64,000 bases of DNA from Kocuria sp. cx-455 (GTDB lineage Bacteria; Actinomycetota; Actinomycetes; Actinomycetales; Micrococcaceae). The stretch lies in contig NZ_JACXBS010000007.1 of the NCBI RefSeq assembly GCF_014698015.1, positions 124,001 through 188,000 on the forward strand, written 5' to 3'. Shown here piece after piece: positions 61,010 through 64,000 of this stretch. Made by a program: the position numbers and the translations under genes. Position 1 is the stretch's first letter, and every line of letters begins with the position of its first letter. The notes under the pieces were generated by a model that was not told the origin of the DNA, searched no databases, and saw nothing but the letters and a program-made list of their open reading frames with translations.

Positions 61010-62430
61010 CCACCTCGAACACCACCGAACCGCGCCCTTTCGACCGCAGCACCGTGGACGTTGCGCCGGCCCCACGCCCGCGCCTGGTTCACATCGGACT
61101 GGGAGCCTTCCACCGCGCCCACCAGCTCTGGTACACGCAGCATTCCGAGGACGACGCCGCTCACCCCCAGTGGGGCTACGCCTCCTTCTCGGGTCGCTCC
61201 GCAGATCTCGCCCATGCCCTGGAATCCCAGGACGGGCTCTACACACTGGTGGAACGCGGCCCGGACAGCGATGAGTACGAGGTGATTAGCGCACTCGTCG
61301 AAGCCCGCCCCGCCGAGAACGTGTCCCGGTTGTGGGAACTGTTGGCCGCACGGAGCACTGCGGTGCTGACCATCACCGTGACCGAGGCCGCGTACAACCT
61401 GGGCGAGGGCCTCGCTTTCGACCCCGCCCAGTCCCCCGTGGCTGCCGACCTTGAGGCGCTCACGGCAGCATTCGTCGACGGCGCTTTCGACCTCGCCGCG
61501 GTGGGTGTCCCGGCCACGATGGCGGGCAAGGTGGTGGTGGGACTGGCCGAGCGACGTCGTCAGGACGCCGGTGGCCTGGCCGTGGTCTCGTGCGACAATC
61601 TCTCCGCCAACGATGTGGCCGCGCACAACGCCGTTCAGGGGCTGGCCGCCGCCGTTGACCCCTCGCTGGGCGCGTGGGTCGAGGACAATGTGTCCTTCGT
61701 GGCCACTTCGATCGACCGGATCACCCCGCGCTCGGAGGACTCCGTGCTGGAAGACGTGGCCCGGGAAACCGGCTACGCGGACCGGGTGCCCGTGGTGACC
61801 GAGCCGTTCCGCAGCTGGGTATTGCAGGGCGAGTTCCCGGCGGGCCGTCCGGACTGGGAGAAGGCCGGCGCGGAGTTCGTGGACGATATCGAACCCTTCG
61901 AGCGTCGCAAGCTGTGGCTGCTCAACGGCTCCCACTCGCTCATGGCGTACGCCGGGCAACTGCGCGGCCACGCCACCGTGGCCGACGCCATCGGGGATCC
62001 CGTGTGCCGCGCCTGGGTGGACGAGTTCTGGGACGAAGCCTCACAGCACCTGACCACGCCGGGACTGGACGTCCCCGGCTATCGCGAGGCCCTGTTGGAC
62101 CGGTTCTCCAACCCGCGGATCGCGCACCACCTGGCGCAAATCGCAATGGACGGTTCCACCAAACTGCAAATGCGCGCCGTGCCGGTGCTGAAGGCCGAGC
62201 GTGCAGCCGGTCGCCCCGGGACGGCCGCGGCCCGGGCGATCGCCGCGTGGATCGCCTACCTCGACGGCCGCACGGAGGTTTCCGATGCCCGCTCGGAGCT
62301 GGTGCTCCAGGCCAACCAAATCACCGGACAGGACCGTCTGCTTGCACTCCTGGGTCTCCTGGACGCAGAACTTACTCACGACCGGGATGTGGTGGCACAG
62401 CTCGGCGGGCTCATCGACGAGCTGCGCTGA
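61006..62430 (+). CDS. uxuB: Fructuronate reductase / mannitol dehydrogenase family
   Basis: 474-aa polyol dehydrogenase-type enzyme that would reduce D-fructuronate to D-mannonate with NADH. The Rossmann segment RLVHIGLGAFHRAHQLWYT is at about 27-45, LAVVSCDNLSANDVA and FVATSIDRITPR follow, and KLWLLNGSHSLMAYAGQLRG carries the catalytic Lys-Asn-His group. The GTG start overlaps the uxaC stop (GTGA). Mannitol dehydrogenase is an alternative, but the uxaC/uidA context favours UxuB. Confidence 0.88.
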   Translation: MTTSNTTEPRPFDRSTVDVAPAPRPRLVHIGLGAFHRAHQLWYTQHSEDDAAHPQWGYASFSGRSADLAHALESQDGLYTLVERGPDSDEYEVISALVEARPAENVSRLWELLAARSTAVLTITVTEAAYNLGEGLAFDPAQSPVAADLEALTAAFVDGAFDLAAVGVPATMAGKVVVGLAERRRQDAGGLAVVSCDNLSANDVAAHNAVQGLAAAVDPSLGAWVEDNVSFVATSIDRITPRSEDSVLEDVARETGYADRVPVVTEPFRSWVLQGEFPAGRPDWEKAGAEFVDDIEPFERRKLWLLNGSHSLMAYAGQLRGHATVADAIGDPVCRAWVDEFWDEASQHLTTPGLDVPGYREALLDRFSNPRIAHHLAQIAMDGSTKLQMRAVPVLKAERAAGRPGTAAARAIAAWIAYLDGRTEVSDARSELVLQANQITGQDRLLALLGLLDAELTHDRDVVAQLGGLIDELR

Positions 62431-62468
62431 CCCACCACATTCGCGAACACTAAGGAAGGGACCGCGCA

Positions 62469-64000
62469 GTGTTACGACCGCAGAACTCCCCCACCCGAGA
62501 AATGGTCACTTTGGACGGCACCTGGCGTTTTGCCGTGGACTGGGACCGCACGGGCCTGACCGACAACTGGCAGAACGGCCCCCTCACCGGCCACTTGGAC
62601 GCCCCGGTTCCCGGATCGATCAACGACCTCTACCACGACGAAAACATCCGCAACCATGTGGGCTACTACTGGTACCAGCGCGAAGTACGCGTGCCTCGAG
62701 GCTGGGACGGCGAGCGCATTTTCGTTCGCTTGGAGTCCGCCACCCACGAGGGCACCGTATTCGTGAACGGCACCAAGGTGGTGGAGCACGCGGGCGGTTA
62801 CACGCCGTTCGAAGCAGACATCACAGACCATGTCACCGCGGGCGAGACATTCCGGTTGAGCGTGGCCGTGAACAATGAGCTGACCAATTCATCCATTCCC
62901 CCCGGCGAAATCATCGAGCTGGAGGACGGTCGGCACCAGCAGGAGTACAAGCACGACTTCTACAACTACGCGGGCCTTCATCGCTCCGTGTGGCTGTGCA
63001 GTGTGCCCGCCGTGCGCGTGGACGACGTCACCGTGACCACCGACTACCGGGGCGCCACCGGGGCCGTGGACTACGCGGTCTCGGTCACCGGAGGCGACGA
63101 CGCCCACGTGGCCGTGCGTGTCCTGGACGAGGACGGCACGGAAGTGGCCCGGGCCAACGGGGCGAGCGGCACCGTGGAGATCCCCGACGTCACCCTGTGG
63201 CAACCCGGCGTTGGCTACCTCTATGACCTCGTGGTGGAGGTTTCCCAGGGCAGTGAACTGAAGGACTCGTTCACCCAGAAGGTGGGCGTGCGCACTGTGG
63301 CCGTGGAGGGGAAGCAATTCCTCATCAACGGGGAGCCGTTCTATTTCACCGGATTCGGCATGCATGAGGATCATGAGACTCTCGGCAAGGGCCATTCCGA
63401 TGCGCACATGATTCAGGACTTCCAACTGTTGGAGTGGATCAACGCCAATTCACTGCGCACCTCCCACTACCCGTACAGCGAAGACATCATGGATTACTGT
63501 GATCGTCACGGTGTCGTGGTGATTGACGAAACAGCCGCCGTGGGCCTGAACTGGGCCATTGCCGGGGGAATCATGGGCGGATCCGCGGGCGGGACATTCG
63601 AGCCCGGCCACGTGGATGATTCCACCCAGACCACCCACCGGCAGGCCATCAGGGAACTCGTCGATCGGGACAAGAACCGCCCGTCCGTGGTGCTGTGGTC
63701 CATCGCCAATGAGCCGGACACCGCGGCGGAAGGCGCCCGCGGGTACTTCGAACCGCTGGTGGAACTCACCCGGGAACTGGACCCCAGCCGACCGGTGGGT
63801 TTCGTGAACGTGATGTTCGCCCCTGCCGGTGCGTGCACCGTCTCGGATCTCTTTGACGTGCTCATGCTCAACCGCTACTACGGCTGGTACGTCCAGACCG
63901 GTGATTTGCGCACCGCTGAGGCCTCCCTGGAAAAGGAACTGCGGCAGTGGGATGAGCAGTACGCCAAGCCCACCATCATGACCGAGTACGGCGCGGACAC
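62469..64000 (+). CDS. uidA: Beta-glucuronidase, glycoside hydrolase family 2 (partial, cut at window end)
   Basis: First 510 codons of a GH2 beta-glucuronidase, which hydrolyses beta-D-glucuronides to glucuronate for UxaC. The start MLRPQNSPTREMVTLDGTW is close to E. coli UidA. Sugar-binding domain (about 10-180), immunoglobulin-like domain (about 180-275) and barrel (from about 275) follow. HYPYSEDIMDYCDRHG is the GH2 signature; the acid/base is Glu415 in ANEP and the nucleophile Glu506 in MTEYGAD, four codons before the window ends. The GTG start has AAGGAAGGGA upstream. No signal peptide, so glucuronides must be imported. Confidence 0.92.
   Translation, partial: MLRPQNSPTREMVTLDGTWRFAVDWDRTGLTDNWQNGPLTGHLDAPVPGSINDLYHDENIRNHVGYYWYQREVRVPRGWDGERIFVRLESATHEGTVFVNGTKVVEHAGGYTPFEADITDHVTAGETFRLSVAVNNELTNSSIPPGEIIELEDGRHQQEYKHDFYNYAGLHRSVWLCSVPAVRVDDVTVTTDYRGATGAVDYAVSVTGGDDAHVAVRVLDEDGTEVARANGASGTVEIPDVTLWQPGVGYLYDLVVEVSQGSELKDSFTQKVGVRTVAVEGKQFLINGEPFYFTGFGMHEDHETLGKGHSDAHMIQDFQLLEWINANSLRTSHYPYSEDIMDYCDRHGVVVIDETAAVGLNWAIAGGIMGGSAGGTFEPGHVDDSTQTTHRQAIRELVDRDKNRPSVVLWSIANEPDTAAEGARGYFEPLVELTRELDPSRPVGFVNVMFAPAGACTVSDLFDVLMLNRYYGWYVQTGDLRTAEASLEKELRQWDEQYAKPTIMTEYGAD

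Noticed and set aside
59603-61246. 547-codon minus-strand frame opposite uxaC
   Set aside because: It mirrors a clearly identified enzyme gene, and the translation has no recognisable domain or start signal.
1-64000. CRISPR array, insertion sequence, prophage or integron
   Set aside because: No regularly spaced short direct repeats, no transposase, integrase or phage structural gene was recognised in any frame; the FNT remnant has no visible mobile element next to it.

Overview
The window is chromosomal DNA from a high-GC Gram-positive bacterium. It most resembles an actinobacterium of the order Micrococcales, probably a Micrococcaceae-like species. The basis is strongly GC-biased codon use with frequent GTG and TTG starts, many 1-4 bp start/stop overlaps, T-poor hairpin terminators, and typical actinobacterial families: the giant NAD-glutamate dehydrogenase, the long membrane-anchored NirK, and a PIG-L/methyltransferase fusion. 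No transposase, integrase, phage gene or CRISPR array was seen. One tRNA is present (tRNA-Leu, anticodon CAG).

Layout. 1-9.4 kb: an organic-acid catabolic block with an M20 amidohydrolase, an MHS-type symporter, an FCD/GntR repressor, a succinate-semialdehyde-type dehydrogenase, a YdiJ-like FAD/Fe-S D-2-hydroxyacid dehydrogenase and a D-2-hydroxyacid dehydrogenase. The two divergent promoters of this block carry nearly identical 14-bp palindromes, which suggests one regulon. 9.5-10.3 kb: a 59-residue unknown protein and a Bcp peroxiredoxin. 10.4-14.2 kb: a four-gene osmoprotectant ABC transporter. 14.5-18.2 kb: a DJ-1/PfpI protein, a class V aminotransferase, an MFS exporter and an SRPBCC protein. 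18.3-21.9 kb: a tight operon of an acyl-CoA dehydrogenase-like protein, a PIG-L deacetylase fused to a NodS-like methyltransferase, and a GT2 glycosyltransferase, with a divergent YtrA-type regulator. Its enzyme logic resembles Nod-factor synthesis.

22-36.4 kb: nitrate and nitrite respiration. narGHJI-narK lie on the minus strand. On the plus strand are a small membrane protein and mobA and moeA, which build the Mo-bis-MGD cofactor for NarG. A DUF456 protein and a three-part NirK (membrane domain, blue-copper domain, two-domain Cu nitrite reductase) follow. Together these genes would reduce nitrate to nitrite to NO; no NO reductase is in view. Two copies of a 69-bp hairpin-forming repeat bracket narGHJI-narK. 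36.5-42.1 kb: NAD-GDH, then the C-terminal half only of a formate/nitrite channel gene (a probable pseudogene).

42.2-54.9 kb: mostly single housekeeping or unknown genes (histidine phosphatase, DUF2382, TPR protein, aldo/keto reductase, thioesterase, YdcF-like, YdjM-like, tRNA-Leu, GNAT, DUF899, a secreted hydrolase with LGFP repeats, arylamine N-acetyltransferase, chorismate mutase, DUF808, methyltransferase). 55.2-56.3 kb: a solitary HsdR-N-like nuclease with visibly less GC-biased codons, probably acquired. 56.3-64.0 kb: a TSUP permease, then a glucuronide/hexuronate locus with an MFS permease, a LacI regulator, uxaC, a uxuB-like reductase and the 5' part of uidA, which is cut by the window end just after its nucleophile.

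All calls rest on reading translations and motifs by eye; no database search was run. Start codons were chosen from Shine-Dalgarno spacing and overlaps where possible.
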